A stretch of 64,000 nt of DNA. Source: Megachile rotundata (taxonomy: Eukaryota > Arthropoda > Insecta > Hymenoptera > Megachilidae). The position numbers and the translations under genes are program-made. Numbering within the stretch: position 1 is the stretch's first letter; the number at the start of each line of letters is the position of its first letter. Below are positions 11,870 to 24,392 of this stretch, piece after piece. Under the pieces are notes generated by a model that worked only from the letters and a program-made list of their open reading frames with translations, did no database searches and was not told the DNA's origin. The DNA is taken from assembly GCF_050947335.1 (NCBI RefSeq), contig NC_134995.1:9648501-9712500 (forward strand). Direction: 5' to 3'.

Positions 11870-12595
11870 TTGGGTACATTAGAGTTTTGTCATTTTAACA
11901 TTTGGGAGTTTGGGAATGTGGAAATTTGGGATATAGGAAAATTAGCAAATAGGTAATTTAGGAACTTGGAAAATTGGTAAGTTAGAAATTTGGGAAATGG
12001 TAAATTGGAAAATTGGGAAAATGGAGAATGGAAAATTGGAAATTTGAGAAATTGGGAAATTGGGTGATTGGGAGATTGGGTGCTTGGGAAATTAATTGCT
12101 TGAGAAATTGGATGCTTGGGAAATTGGGTGCTTCGAAAATTGGATGCTTGGAAAATTGAGTGTTTGGGAAATTGGGTGATTGGGAAATTGGGTGCTTGGG
12201 AAATTGGGTGATTGGAAAATTGGGTGCTTGGGAAATTGGGTGATTGGAAATTGGGTGCTTGGGAAATTGGGTGCTTGAGAAATTGGGTGATGGGGAAATT
12301 GGGTGAGTGGGAAATTGGGTGCTTCAGAAATTGGGTGCTTGGGAAATTGTGTGCTTGGGAAATTGGGTGCTTGGAAAATTGGGTGCTTGGGAAATTGGGT
12401 GCTTTGGAAATTGGGTGCTTGGGAAATTGTGTGCTTGGGAAATTGTGTGCTTGGGAAATTGGGTGCTTGGGAAATTGGGTGCTTTGGAAATTGGGTGCTT
12501 GGGAAATTGGGAAATTGATAGATTAAGAAATTGAGAAATTGAGAAATTGGTAAATTAGGATATTGGGAGAACTGGGAAATTAGGAAATTTCCTAA
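11870..12595 (+). repeat. 16-bp minisatellite GGGAAATTGGGTGCTT (+ orientation)
   Basis: The core 12050-12515 is about 29 copies of GGGAAATTGGGTGCTT with GTGATT/GTGCTT variants. The edges are octameric AAATTGGG. A 16-bp unit read over three repeats gives a 16-residue period in all frames, which explains the overlapping frames of 71-104 codons. The same unit returns inverted at 13345-14456. Confidence 0.93.
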
Positions 12596-13344
12596 ACTTG
12601 TCAGTACTAACCCTAAATCTCAACCCTCTCAAAACTGTCAATTACCAAACAATTTTACCGAAAGGAACAACACCAAAGTATACGAATGCAACGTACAAAC
12701 GTCCCCACTCGAAGTTCTCCACGTATTTATCATATTCCTGCAGTTTCCTCCATAAAAACGAAAAGTGAATGGGCTCTTCCAGGCCATTCACTACGAAATA
12801 CCGTTACGTAATTTAGTAGAGCCGCTTTGTTTCACTGTTTTTTGTCTTTCCATTCAGCGTCTGGTGTGACCTATTTTGAACAAATGGAAAAAACAAAACA
12901 AAACGTAAACCGACATGCATACACGGTCTATGTCTGAAATGCATTGGGAAACTGTTGAAATAGCGGGATTGCAAAAAAAGGGTCACCGTTGACATTGTTC
13001 GGAGTTTACGAGTGGTCTTGAGCGGCCAATTCATTTTTCGACGTAAAGAATATTTCAGATTTCATTTACAATTCGCAACAAGAGAGCTCATTTTAACAAC
13101 TTTGCCTGAGAGAAGTACCTTCAGTTTTCGTTAATTCGGAACTTTATTCATTTTTTGGAACGCTTGAAATATCTTTAAAATATTTGTTGTATTCAGTTTC
13201 TTTATTGTTGGCAAGTTTATTATTTAATTATTTGCTTATTTACTTTCTTGGGGGTTTTTATTATTTAGAAGTTTGCTATTTAATTATTTACTTATTTACT
13301 TTTTTGGGGTGTTCTTACTATTCACAAATTTTGGACTGGTTTCT
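12596..13344. other. Spacer between inverted 16-bp arrays
   Basis: Unique DNA to 13180. Positions 13213-13325 carry a 56-bp tandem duplication of T-rich sequence (AAGTTTATTATTTAATTATT at 13213, diverged copy at 13269). No gene seen. Confidence 0.55.
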
Positions 13345-14456
13345 CAATCACCCAATTTCCCAAGCATTTAATTTCCCAATCACACAATTTGCCAAGCATC
13401 CAATTTTCCAATCACCCAATTTCCCAAGCACCCAATTTCCCAATCACCCAATTTCCCACGCACCCAATTTCCCAAGCGCCCAATTTCTCAAGCACCCAAT
13501 TTCACAATTACCCAATTTCCCAAGCGCCCAATTTCTCAAGCACCCAATTTCACAAGTACCCAATTTCCCAAGCACCCAATTTCCCAAGCATCTAATTTCC
13601 CAAGCACCTAATTTCCAAGCACCCAATTTCCCAAGCACCCAATTTCCCAAGCACCCAATTCCCCAAGCACCCAATTTCCCAATCACCCAATTTCCCAAGC
13701 ACCCAATTTCCCAAGCACCCAATTTCCCAAGCACCCAATTTCCCACGCACCCAATTTCCCAAGCGCCCAATTTCTCAAGCACCCAATTTCACAATTACCC
13801 AATTTCCCAAGCGCCCAATTTCTCAAGCACCCAATTTCACAAGTACCCAATTTCCCAAGCACCCAATTTCCCAAGCATCTAATTTCCCAAGCACCTAATT
13901 TCCAAGCACCCAATTTCCCAAGCACCCAATTTCCCAAGCACCCAATTCCCCAAGCACCCAATTTCCCAATCACCCAATTTCCCAAGCACCCAATTTCCCA
14001 AGCACCCAATTTCCCAATCACCCAATTTCCCACGCACCCAATTTCCCAAGCGCCCAATTTCTCAAGCACCCAATTTCACAATTACCCAATTTCCCAAGCG
14101 CCCAATTTCTCAAGCACCCAATTTCACAAGTACCCAATTTCCCAAGCACCCAATTTCCCAAGCATCTAATTTCCCAAGCACCTAATTTCCAAGCACCCAA
14201 TTTCCCAAGCACCCAATTTCCCAAGCACCCAATTCCCCAAGCACCCAATTTCCCAATCACCCAATTTCCCAAGCACCCAATTTCCCAAGCACCCAATTTC
14301 CCAAGCACCCAATTTCCCAAGCACCCAATTTCCCAAGCCCTCAATTTCCCAATCACCCAATTTCTCAAGCACCCAATTTCACAATCACCCAATTTCCCAA
14401 TCACCCAATTTCCCAATCGCCCAATTTCCCAAGCACCCAATTTCCCAATCACCCAA
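13345..14456 (-). repeat. 16-bp minisatellite, inverted, with 287-bp higher-order repeat
   Basis: About 69 copies of AATTTCCCAAGCACCC, the reverse complement of the unit at 12050-12515. A 15-bp variant (CCTAATTTCCAAG) recurs at 13607, 13894 and 14181, exactly 287 bp apart, so the higher-order unit is seventeen 16-mers plus one 15-mer, present about three times almost unchanged. Frames up to 232 codons on + and 144 on - are by-products. Confidence 0.95.
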
Positions 14457-14625
14457 TGTACTATACGACCATATTACCTCTCTATGTTTACTGTCAAAGT
14501 AATTGTAATGCACTGTATGTTACACAGTCTCGATATATGGCCATACCTCTTTATGTTCCCTATTAAAATGGTTATAATGCACTGTATGTTACATAGTCTC
14601 GATATATAGCCATATGATCTCCCTA
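14457..14625. repeat. 69-bp tandem duplication
   Basis: AATGCACTGTATGTTACA begins at 14507 and 14576 (69 bp). Each copy is followed by AGTCTCGATATATGGCCATA (second copy AGCCATA). A partial third copy begins near 14607, and a partial one precedes at 14463. Confidence 0.8.
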
Positions 14626-15659
14626 TACATGACTACATGTCTCACTTCTCTCTTTGTTAAAAAATTTTGCATGAACAGAAAATGTTCACCTCATTTCATA
14701 AAGGGGTGAAATATTTTTGGGGATAAATTTATTTCTAAATCGGGGTGAGAGGTTTTTTACAACGAAGGCATAAGTAACAGTAATCTTTTCTTTCCGCGAG
14801 TGAATTTCATTTTAGAATCCGTTGTTTCTGCCAGGAGAAATATACTGGGTGTAACTGAAATAAATGATTGCACTTTAGCACCGTGTTTCAATTTTCCCGA
14901 CTCTTTTATTACGCCGCGATGCAAGCTATTTGTGTATTATGAGTAAGTATATTAAATTGCTTTGTATTCGATTACACCTGACATTTTATTTGTATATTTT
15001 ACACGTTCACTTTTTGCACGAATAATTATAAATTTTATTATCTTTTTTTTATTTTTTAAATCAATTTCAATATTGTCAAGAAATTAAATAAGGCTCAAAA
15101 CATCTACAATAAAACTTTTCAGTCATTCTAAAAAACTAATCTAACAAATTTAATATTGCGATGAATGTCAATAACGCGTGTAAAGTCACAAAAAAGTATC
15201 GTGAAAAGTGCATGGTGATCGAACGATTTTATTTTCAAGAAGCCAGCATAACTCCCGGCCCGGTTAGTAGGAGATAAATCAAGTTTTATCGAAGCGTCGC
15301 ATTTGCCGTGACAAAACTGCATTTGGCATCGCAATTTGAATTATTAGCGGTCGCACATGAATAACCGGGTGTATGAATATTAAAACACATATGATTGTGT
15401 ATCCCGTTAGTTCCGTAATTAATGACGGGAACACGTATGAATCATTATCTCGGTGCTGATAAAAAATGGCCCAGTTTTGCTCGCTGCGCGGAGTGTTATC
15501 TGTGTTGCTCGTTATAAACAAACACACGCTGTAACGATGGGAAAATTCGAGACGGGAAATTGTGCCGTGTACTCAAGCACGAAACAACATTTTGGCAATG
15601 GAATTTCTTCTCTGAATTGCGTTAAAATTGCCGAACTTTGGGACTCTCGATTTTTTTTT
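14626..15659. other. Non-repetitive DNA, possible conserved element at 15340-15480
   Basis: Unique throughout. Positions 15340-15480 contain several TAAT/ATTA sites and a GTTAGTTCCGTAATTAATGA block and read like insect regulatory DNA. Only frames of 60-82 codons on both strands. A T10 run ends the block at about 15660. Confidence 0.4.
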
Positions 15660-16440
15660 TGAGGATATTTGGAGATAAAAATTATTTAGGGAATTCTGAG
15701 GAATTTGGGGATTTTGGGGAATTTGGGGAATTTAGGGAATTTGGGGAACTTAGGGATTTTAGAGAATTTAGGGAATTTGGGGAATTTAGGGATTTCAGCG
15801 AATTTGGGAGATTTGGAGGATTTGGGGAATTTGGAGGATTTGGGGAATTTGGGGAATTTGGAGATTTCTAAAGATCTTAAGGATTTTGGGAAATTTGGAG
15901 AATTTGGGGAATTTGGGGAACTTAGGGATTTTAGAGAATTTCGGGAATTTGGGGAATTTAGGGATTTCAGGGAATTTGGGAGATTTGGAGGATTTGGGGA
16001 ATTTGGGGGATTTGGGGAATTTGGAGATTTCTAAAGATCTTAAGGATTTTGGGAAATTTGGAGAATTTGGGGAATTTGGGGAACTTAAGGATTTTAGAGA
16101 ATTTCGGGAATTTGGGGAATTTAGGGATTTCAGGGAATTTGGGAGATTTGGAGGATTTAGGGAATTTGGAGATTTCTAAAAATCTTAGGGATTTTGGGGA
16201 ATTTGTGGAATTCGGGGATTTTGGGAAATTTGGAGAATTTGGGTAATTTAGGCATTTTGGGAAATTTAGGAAATTTGGGGAATTCAAGGATTTTAGGAAA
16301 TTGAGGGAGTTTGGGGGATTTGGAGGATTTGGGGAATTGGGGGATTTGGAGGATTTGCGGAATTTGGGGATTTTGAGGAATTTGGAGAATTCGGTGAATT
16401 CAGAAGAATGTGGTGAATTTTGGAAAGTTGGGAATTTTAG
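15660..16440 (+). repeat. 9-bp GGGGAATTT minisatellite with higher-order blocks
   Basis: Nonamers GGGGAATTT/GGAGGATTT. The landmark GAGATTTCTAAAGATCTTAA begins at 15861 and 16024, and a diverged form begins at 16169 (163 and 145 bp), marking a higher-order unit that is shortened in the last copy. A minus-strand frame of 166 codons is compositional. It is the same family as the oppositely oriented array at 38230-39140. Confidence 0.9.
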
Positions 16441-17465
16441 TAAATTACGACACTTCCTAACTACCAAACACTAATTACCAAACATATTCTCCGCCACCTT
16501 TCCTAAATAAAAAAGCGACAACCTGCAAAGCACCGAAAAGAACAATCGTCGAAAGTTCTCTCAGAATTTATTCCGTTCGCGGAGACCACCCAGTGAGAGT
16601 CACAATTAGCCAAAATTGAGGCGAAATCCTTCATCCACTTTGCAACTCCCCAGGCAAGTGGAACAATCGCGCGTCGGCTAAGAAGATCCGGAGATTTTGA
16701 ATACATTCGTACGATTTCCGTTGAATCCGGTGTTGGCCACGAAAAGAAGATTGCCGAGCGAACGAGAGCCAGGGCGAGGTCAAGTCACCTCGTTATCGAG
16801 CTCTTAAAATTTTCAGGATGAACGGGACGGAGCAAACCCAAGGAGTACTGGCAGTCGTTAACGCTATCCTGAAATTTTCAGACCTATCATCAGTACTCGT
16901 CAGCTGCTCGACTTGGCCTAGTCGCGATACTTGGCGAAAATCTAGGCCAATGTTTTCCCAAGGACTGTCATCGATCGAACAAAACTACGCTGAATCGAGC
17001 GAAACGGCATGCCTTTTTATAATTTTTTTTCTTTTTTTTTCTTTCCGAATATCGTTCGCTGCTGTCGTGTGATACGGCTGAGGAAATTTTACTGTTCCAC
17101 GGATACAGATTTTACTGCCGTATTATAGGATTCTGAAATACGCGTTGGGGATTTTAATATAGGCTGCTTGAGATTTTGGAATTTGGGAATTGGGGGATTT
17201 GTGATGGGGAGGTTTATGAATTTCAATTTTTGTGTTTGGAAATTTTGGAATTTGAGGTTTTATGGTTCTACAAAATTTTAAGTCGCAAGCTTATCAAATT
17301 TAAAAATTTAGATACTTCAAGTACAACTTTCGAACTCAAAATGTCTCTCAGGGCCATATAGCGAGACTCCATTCTTATTTATTACAGCAGTTAAACTTAC
17401 TTATCAAACAATAGTTAAACTTATTTACGAAAGTAATTAATCTTGTTGGTAAAAATTACATTTTT
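16441..17465. other. Non-repetitive DNA with nested inverted repeats
   Basis: AAAATTTTCAGGAT (from 16805) is matched by ATCCTGAAATTTTC (from 16866), and GAGTACTG (16843) by CAGTACTC (16892), so two overlapping hairpins can be drawn at 16805-16900. A frame at 16818-17072 (84 codons) crosses them and ends in a T-rich low-complexity tail. Positions 17352-17370 contain GGCCATATAGCGAGACTCC, repeated exactly near 61629. Confidence 0.45.
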
Positions 17466-18058
17466 CTATATAACAATTGCTGTTAGGCTAGGTTAGGTTA
17501 AATATAAGCTAGATTAGGTTAAATGTGAGGTTATATTAAGGTAGATTAACTGTTAGGTTAGGTTAGGTTTGATGTGAGGTTAGATTAGATTAGATTAAAT
17601 GTGAGATTAGATTAAGGTCGATTAACTGTTAGGTTAGGTTAGGTTTGATGTGAGGTTAGATTAGATTAGATTAAATGTGAGGTTAGGTTAGATTAACTGT
17701 TAGGTTAGGTTAGGTTTGATGTGAGGTTACATTAGATTAGATTAAATGTGTGGTTAGGTTAGATTAACTGTTAGGTTAGGTTAGGTTTGATGTGAGGTTA
17801 GATTAGATTAGATTAAATGTGAGGTTAGGTTAGATTAACTGTTAGGTTAGGTTTGATATGAGGTTACATTAGATTAGATTAAATATGAGGTTAGGTTAGA
17901 TTAACTGTTAGGTTAGGTTAGATTTAATGTGGGGTTACATTAGATTAGATTAAATGTGAGGTTATGTTGGGTTAGATTAACTGTTAGGTTAGGTTAGATT
18001 TAATGTAAGGTTAGATTAGATTAGATTAAATGTGAGGTTAGGTTATGTTAGATCAACA
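17466..18058 (+). repeat. 66-77-bp array rich in TTAGG (telomere-like)
   Basis: TGTTAGGTTAGG begins at 17551, 17628, 17699, 17769, 17840, 17906 and 17982. Each unit holds two to three exact TTAGG pentamers followed by GATGTGAGG and a GATTAGATTAGATTAAATG block. The TTAGG pentamer is the common insect telomere unit; here it is interstitial and interrupted. Confidence 0.9.
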
Positions 18059-19479
18059 TAAATTAAATTATTAGAAAATCAATATGCCAAAGAATTAAAT
18101 AAGAGTGTATTTAATTGCACATGTGCACATATAGAATTAAGTTTATTTGTTTTCTGGCATAAAAAAGTATGGCTGTAATTAATGAGCATAGTGAAAGCAT
18201 GTTTAATGACATCTGCAAGTAGAAATTCCTCAAATCAATTAGTTACCCGTTGCTAGGCTGCGTCGACAAGAAATTGTTGTCGAAACTGGTATTAATGTTA
18301 CAGTAGAACTTGGTCCTCGTGTTTGTTGGCCGAATTTCCACACATCTAACGAAGTTTCGTTCTCTCGTTAACAGGAACGTACGCGTAACATTTTAATGGA
18401 TCGCGCGGCGAGGAAGCGACGTCCTTTAATAAATATCGTTCGCGAAACCGCGTCTACTCCCGTTAGACCTAAATAAACAACTCAGAAATTCAACACGAGC
18501 ATAGATCGTTGCGATGAAATTACACCGATGTCTGGATATATGACCGCGAGTCACTTCGTTTATATGACCGCGAGCTATTTCCGACGATTTAACTTAACTC
18601 GGGGCGGATTAACGAATTAACGAAACAGAAAATATATTTTTACATTTTCCACTGTTTTATGAAGTCCTCTTTGAAGGTTTATAACAAATTATGAAAGAAA
18701 TTTTCTTGTTACGAATTTTAAAAGAAACAATTAACGTTTAATCAAAGATGCTTTTGATATCAATAATAAAATGTCTGTATTGCAAGTTACACATTATTTG
18801 AAGAGTTTGTTAATAATAAACAAGATTTATCAATAACAATAAAAAAAATAATAACAATGGAAGTGGGAAGAGTAAAACAGTGAGAAAAATAAATATGTAA
18901 GCAAAAAGTCAAATAATTAAAAATAAATGTTGAAATAAAAGAGAAGAAAAATAACGTAAGGGTAGTAAATAAATTGTCAGAAATTAAATAGCGTACTAAA
19001 CGCCGGACACCTAAATTCATCGTGAAACCCAGTTGCTTCATTTCACCGTATCTAAGATCGCGAAGGAAGATCACGGGAAGAAACGCGGAAAGAAGAGAAG
19101 AGTTTCGCCGTTCTGATGGTTGAAAACTACAAAAGCGGCCTTTGGAAACTTTAATGAAGGACTCGACCACTTTATCGGCTCGAGGAACGAAGACAGAACG
19201 AACTGGAAACCGCAAAATGGTGTCCGCAGGTGAAACTTTCGCTTCTTTCCGTCCGAGGAGAGGACTTTAGCAAGTTTCCCCTTCTTTGGGGAAGAATGCG
19301 CGAATTCGTCACGAAATGCACCCAATTGTGTGCATTTTAACATTCATCGTCAGGATCGGGAATTACGTGCTTTTTAATTGGGGTTGAATGTACATTCTAC
19401 AGGTATAATATAATTTTATGTAGGTTTATTTGTAGGTGACATTTCGTGTAGGGTTTATGGACAGGGGGGTGATGCGGTG
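18059..19479. other. Non-repetitive DNA
   Basis: Positions 18240-18600 are CpG-rich and include a 25-bp tandem duplication around ATATGACCGCGAG (18537 and 18562). Positions 18610-18960 are AT-rich. Minus-strand frames at 18787-19215 (142 codons) and 19071-19343 (90 codons) overlap and show no domain. No gene is supported. Confidence 0.45.
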
Positions 19480-21775
19480 AATTAGCACACGTGGATTTAT
19501 CATGCGGTGAATTAGCACGCGTGGATGTGTTATAAGGTGAACTAGCAGGCGTGAATGTATTATAAGATAAATTAGCAAGCATGGATTTATCCATCGGTGA
19601 ATTAACACGCGTTGAAATAGCACATGTGAATGTTATGTACGTTGAAACAACACATGTGGATGTAATATGTGTTGAAATAACATATGTGGATGTAGTGTGC
19701 GTTGAAATACCATATATAGATCTTCTATACGTTGAAGTACCAAGTGTGGATGTTCTATGCATTGATGTACCATGTGTGCATGTACTATGTGTTGCAATAC
19801 CATATATGTATAGATTTACTATGCGTTGAAACACCATATGTGGATCTACCAAGCATTGAAATACCACGGGTGGAACTACTATGCGTTGAAACACCACGTG
19901 TGGATCTACCACGCGTAGAAATACCATATGTGGATCTGCTACGCGTTCAAATAACACATATGGATCTGTCACACGCTGGAATACCATATGTGGGTCTACC
20001 AAGTACTGAAATACTATGTGTGGATCTACCACGCATAGAAATTCCATATGTGGATCCACCACGCGTTGAAACACCACGTATGGATCTACCACGCGTAGAA
20101 ATTCCATATGTGGGTCTACCACGCCTTGAAATGCCACGTGTGGATCTACCATGCATATAAATTCTATATGTGGATCTACTCCGCGTTGAAACACCACGTG
20201 TGGATCTACCACGCGTAGAAATTCCATATGTGGATCTACCACGCGTAGTAATTCCATATGTGGATCTACCACGCGTTGAAACACCACGTGTGGATCTACC
20301 ACGCGTAGAAATTCCATATGTGGATCTACCACGCGTAGTAATTCCATATGTGGATCTACCACGCGTTGAAACACCACGTGTGGATCTATCACGCGTAGAA
20401 ATTCCATATGTGGATCTACCACGCGTAGTAATTCCATATGTGGATCTACCACACGTTGAAATTCCATATGTGGATCTACCACGCGTCGAAACACCACGTG
20501 TGGATCTACCACGCGTAGAAATTCCATATGTGGATCTACCACGCGTAGAAATTCCATATGTGGATCTACCACGCGTAGTAATTCCATATGTGGATCTACC
20601 ACGCGTTGAAACACCTCGTGTGGATCTATCACGCGTAGAAATTCCATATGTGGATCTACCACGCGTAGTAATTCCATATGTGGATCTACCACACGTTGAA
20701 ATTCCATATGTGGATCTACCACGCGTCGAAACACCACGTGTGGATCTACCACGCGTAGAAATTCCATATGTGGATCTACCACGCGTAGAAATTCCATATG
20801 TGGATCTACCACGCGTTGAAACACCACGTGTGGATCTACCACGCGTTGAAACACCACGTGTGGATCTACTACGCGTAGAAATTCCATATGTGGATTTACC
20901 ACGCGTAGAAATTCCATATGTGGATCTACCACGCGTAGAAATACCATATGTGGATCTACCACGCGTTGAAACACCACGTGTGGATCTACTACGCGTAGAA
21001 ATTCCATATGTGGATTTACCACGCGTAGAAATTCCATATGTGGATCTACCACGCGTAGAAATTCCATATGTGGATCTACCACGCGTTGAAACACCACATG
21101 TGGATCTACTACGCGTAGAAATTCCATATGTGGATCTACCACGCGTAGTAATTCCATATGTGGATCTACCACGCGTTGAAATTCCATATGTGGATCTACC
21201 ACGCGTTGAAATTCCATATGTGGATTTACCACGCGTTGAAACACCACGTGTGGATGTACCACGCGTCGATATACCATATGTGGATCTACCACGCGTTGAC
21301 ACACCACGTATGGATCTACCACGCATCAAAAAACCATATGTGGACCTACTACACATTGAAACAGCACATGTGGAACCACCACGCACTGAAATACCACACG
21401 TAAATTTACTACGCGTTGAAACACCACATGTGTATCTACCACACACCGAATTATCACACGTGAAATTACCACGCACAGATTTGCCATACATTGAATTACC
21501 AGCGTATTGAATTACCGCGCGTTGAATTACCATACGTAGACTTATCACGTGTGCGTTTATCACACGCTGAATTGCGACACCTGGAATTACCATGCATTGA
21601 ATTATCACATATGAAGTTACCACGCGTTGAGTTATCACATATGGAATTACAATGCGTTCAATTACCATACGTTGGCTTATCGCGTAGATTTATCACACGA
21701 ATTACGATACGTGAAATTACATATGTTGAAATATCACCTATGAAATTACCACGCGTTATCACATATCGATAAGTT
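19480..21775. repeat. 30-bp ACGCGT/CATATG array, 2.3 kb
   Basis: About 75 units of 30 bp, each made of two 15-bp halves: CCATATGTGGATCTA (or CCACGTGTGGATCTA) and CCACGCGTAGAAATT. The centre (20040-21300) is near-perfect; both edges decay. The unit lacks stops in several frames, so frames of 446 codons (+, 20170-21510), 641 codons (-, 19397-21322) and 573 codons (-, 19947-21668) coexist, with ten-residue repeats such as IPYVDLPRVE and VVDPHMEFLR. Overlap on both strands with no non-repeat domain argues that none is a gene. Confidence 0.95.
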
Positions 21776-22739
21776 TACACAATTTGAATATTTCATTTTT
21801 TCGGAAATTCTCATATCTTTTCGCGTTACATTTTTCTGTAACGATAAAGTCGACGACTTAATATTTCAATATTTGCGCAACTTTCCCGTTTAAAGTCCGA
21901 GTGTAGTCAACGAGCGAGTAAACAGGACGATTCGGATCTGCCCTCCCTGTCTGTTTCCAAGGATTTCGAAGGAAGTCTCTCCGCTATTATTCAGTCTCAA
22001 GAAACTTGAAATCCGACGGAGACCGTGAACATTCGGATACAAATGAAACCGGGTAAAAAGAAGATAACGCAAGAAGAAGACGAAGAAGAAGTGGACGAGA
22101 AAAAAAGGGAAAGAATAGGAATAACGCGAAGAGAAATCTGTCTGAAAGGCAGCGAAGGGAGTGAAAGAACGAAAGGTGAAGCACTTCCGTAACAATGCTG
22201 ATCTCTTTCCATGAAATAAAACATACTCGACGCCGAGGCAGCAACGCGTACAGGAAGAAGGCAACGAAGAAGTGAAAAACGAGAAGGAAAAACGAAAGCG
22301 AACGCGTTGTTTGGCAAAGAGCTAATGAGCCTCCGTTTGGCGGAAAGCAAATGCAGTCTAAAAAGAAAAGGGATCGATTTTTCCACTGGTTTCGCGTTTC
22401 TATTCACCCGACAACGCGATCATTACGTTGTTCCGATTATGCGATTGTATTCTTTTTTATTCTCGTTCCTTCTTATTTCGTGGACGTAACTGTTCACCAT
22501 TTGTAGGTTTTGTGTTTTTATTTATTCGAAATGATACACGGAAAGAATGTGGTTTCTTAATACTTCCATGGTTTTTGAGAGAAATGATTTTTTAATGATG
22601 ATTTTAACATTTTTAACAGTAATGATATATATATGCGGAAGTTTCATGGGTGAGAAGTGTAGAAATTAGAAAATGAAAAGAATTTGGAAATTGTACAATA
22701 TAAATATTTAGAACAAAATTTGGAAATGTGAAAAAATGG
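21776..22739. other. Non-repetitive DNA with a charged small frame
   Basis: Unique; positions 21890-22480 are relatively CpG-rich. The + frame 22043-22192 encodes 49 residues, mostly Lys/Glu/Arg, starting MKPGKKKITQEED; the opposite strand has three overlapping 85-136-codon frames. The purine-rich strand bias explains all of them, so coding is doubtful. Confidence 0.35.
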
Positions 22740-22990
22740 TAATGAGTTCACTTGAATACTTGAATTATTGAATAATTGAAGAATTGAAGAATTGAATAAT
22801 CGAATAATTGAATAATTGAGTAATGGAAGAATTGAAGTATTGAAGAATTGAAGAATTGAAGAATTGAAGAATTGAAGAATTGAAGAATTGAAGAATTGAA
22901 GAATTGAAGAATTGAAGAATTGAAGAATTGAATAATTGAATAATTGAGTAATTGAAGAATTGAAGTATTGAAGAATTGAAGAATTGATAA
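22740..22990 (+). repeat. 8-bp TTGAAGAA array
   Basis: Octamers GAAGAATT/GAATAATT, uninterrupted for about ten copies at 22838-22930. It is followed directly by the 32-bp array of the same composition. Confidence 0.92.
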
Positions 22991-23532
22991 GTGGAAGAAT
23001 TGAAAAATTGGGAACTCGAGAAATGGAAAGCTTGAGAAATTGGAAACTCGAGAGATGGAAAACTTGAAAAATTGAAAACTCGAGAAATGGAAAGCTTAAG
23101 AATTTGGGAACTCGAGAGATGGAAAACTTGAAAAATTGGGAACTCGAGAAACGGAAAACTTGAAAAATTGGGAACTCGAGTAATGGAAAACTTGAAAAAT
23201 TGGGAACTCGAGAAATGGAAAGCTTAAGAATTTGGGAACTCGAGAGATGGAAAACTTGAAAAATTGGGAACTCAATAAATGGAAAGCTTAAGAATTTGGG
23301 AACTCGAGAGATGGAAAACTTGAAAAATTGGGAACTCGAGAAACGGAAAACTTGAAAAATTGGGAACTCGAGTAATGGAAAACTTGAAAAATTGGGAACT
23401 CGATCAATGGAAAACTTGATAAATTGATAACACGAGAAATGGAAAACTTGAAAAATTGATAACTCGAGAAATGGAAAACTTGAAAAATTGGGAACACGCG
23501 AAACGGAAAACTTGAAAAATTGCGAACTTGAG
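22991..23532 (+). repeat. 32-bp minisatellite GGGAACTCGAGAAATGG...
   Basis: About 17 units of 32 bp: GGGAACTCGAGAAATGG followed by AAAACTTGAAAAATT. CTCGAG occurs in most units. A 316-codon minus frame (22644-23594) runs through this and the octamer array and is repeat-derived. The same unit is found inverted at 24180-24320 and again at 52080-52220. Confidence 0.93.
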
Positions 23533-24099
23533 AGAAGTTTTGACTGTTTGAATGATTGAACAATCAAAATTCCCATAGAATACCGAGTATTCATACGTAC
23601 ACGCGGTATTTACCCATTTACCTATCAATCCACAAACCTACTTACACCTTCCCAATTCCGTAGAAAGGCAGGAAAACCGGGTTCCATTCAATAATTCACA
23701 CCGTTTAGTGTCATTTATGTACTGTTACTTCAAGCTTACCAAGTGTCCAGATACTTAAGGAACGATAGTGTGTATACGTGAACACTATCGCAGACAGGTA
23801 TGTGTAGCCGATGACGTTGAAGAAGTCGGGTCACAGTTGCACCCGAGGCGAAAACGGTTCGGGGAGTCTCGATTGTTCGAAGCCACTCCCGTTATCCTTT
23901 GTCTACGGATATCTAGTGAGATTTTTCAAGATTTTCCAGCAAAATCACGCGGCACACCTTTCGGTCGCCGTCAATCGAGAATCGAAAACGGTTCGCGATT
24001 TAACTCGATTTAGATAAGGAAATACGATCGTCAGCGAATGAGGATATGTTCTCAATAAGGATATATTTTTGGTTTCGTGATTTCAAGCTTTTTAATGCT
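23533..24099. other. Spacer between inverted 8/32-bp arrays
   Basis: Unique, CpG-rich at 23770-24030. It contains GGGGAGTCTCG at 23860, related to the dispersed GGAGTCTCGC motif. Overlapping frames 23768-24013 and 23811-24017 are not recognisable. Confidence 0.5.
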
Positions 24100-24392
24100 C
24101 GAGTACTTCAGTATTTCAATTTTTCAATTATTCAATTTTCAAATTTTTCAATTTTTCAATTCGTCGATTCTGCAATTCTTCAAGTCTGCCATCTCTCAAG
24201 TTCCCAATTTTTCAAATTTTCCATTTCTGGAGTTTCCAATTTTTCAAGTTTTCCATTTCTCGAGTTCCCAATTTTTCAAGTTTGCCATTTTTCGAGTTCC
24301 CAATTTTTCAATTTTTCGTTTATTCAATTTTTCAATTCTCCCACTTGTCAATTCTTCAATTCTTCAATTACTCATTCAGGTAGTCAAGTATT
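24100..24392 (-). repeat. Inverted copy of the 8-bp/32-bp arrays
   Basis: Octameric TTCAATTT at the left, then CCATTTCTCGAGTTCCC / AATTTTTCAAGTTTT 32-bp units (24180-24320), then octamers again. It is the reverse complement of 22740-23532 and separated from it by about 570 bp of unique DNA. Confidence 0.88.

Noticed and set aside
17466..18058. True chromosome end
   Set aside because: TTAGG runs are short and interrupted, and unique DNA continues on both sides.
19397..21668. Very long open frames (641 and 573 codons on -, 446 codons on +) in the 30-bp array
   Set aside because: All consist only of a ten-residue repeat dictated by a 30-bp unit without stops, coexist on both strands, and have no non-repeat domain. 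Frame openness is expected from the unit.
23860..23890. tRNA-like TTCGA motif
   Set aside because: No acceptor stem, D-loop or anticodon arm could be drawn around it. Other TTCGAA/TTCGAAC words in the window also failed.
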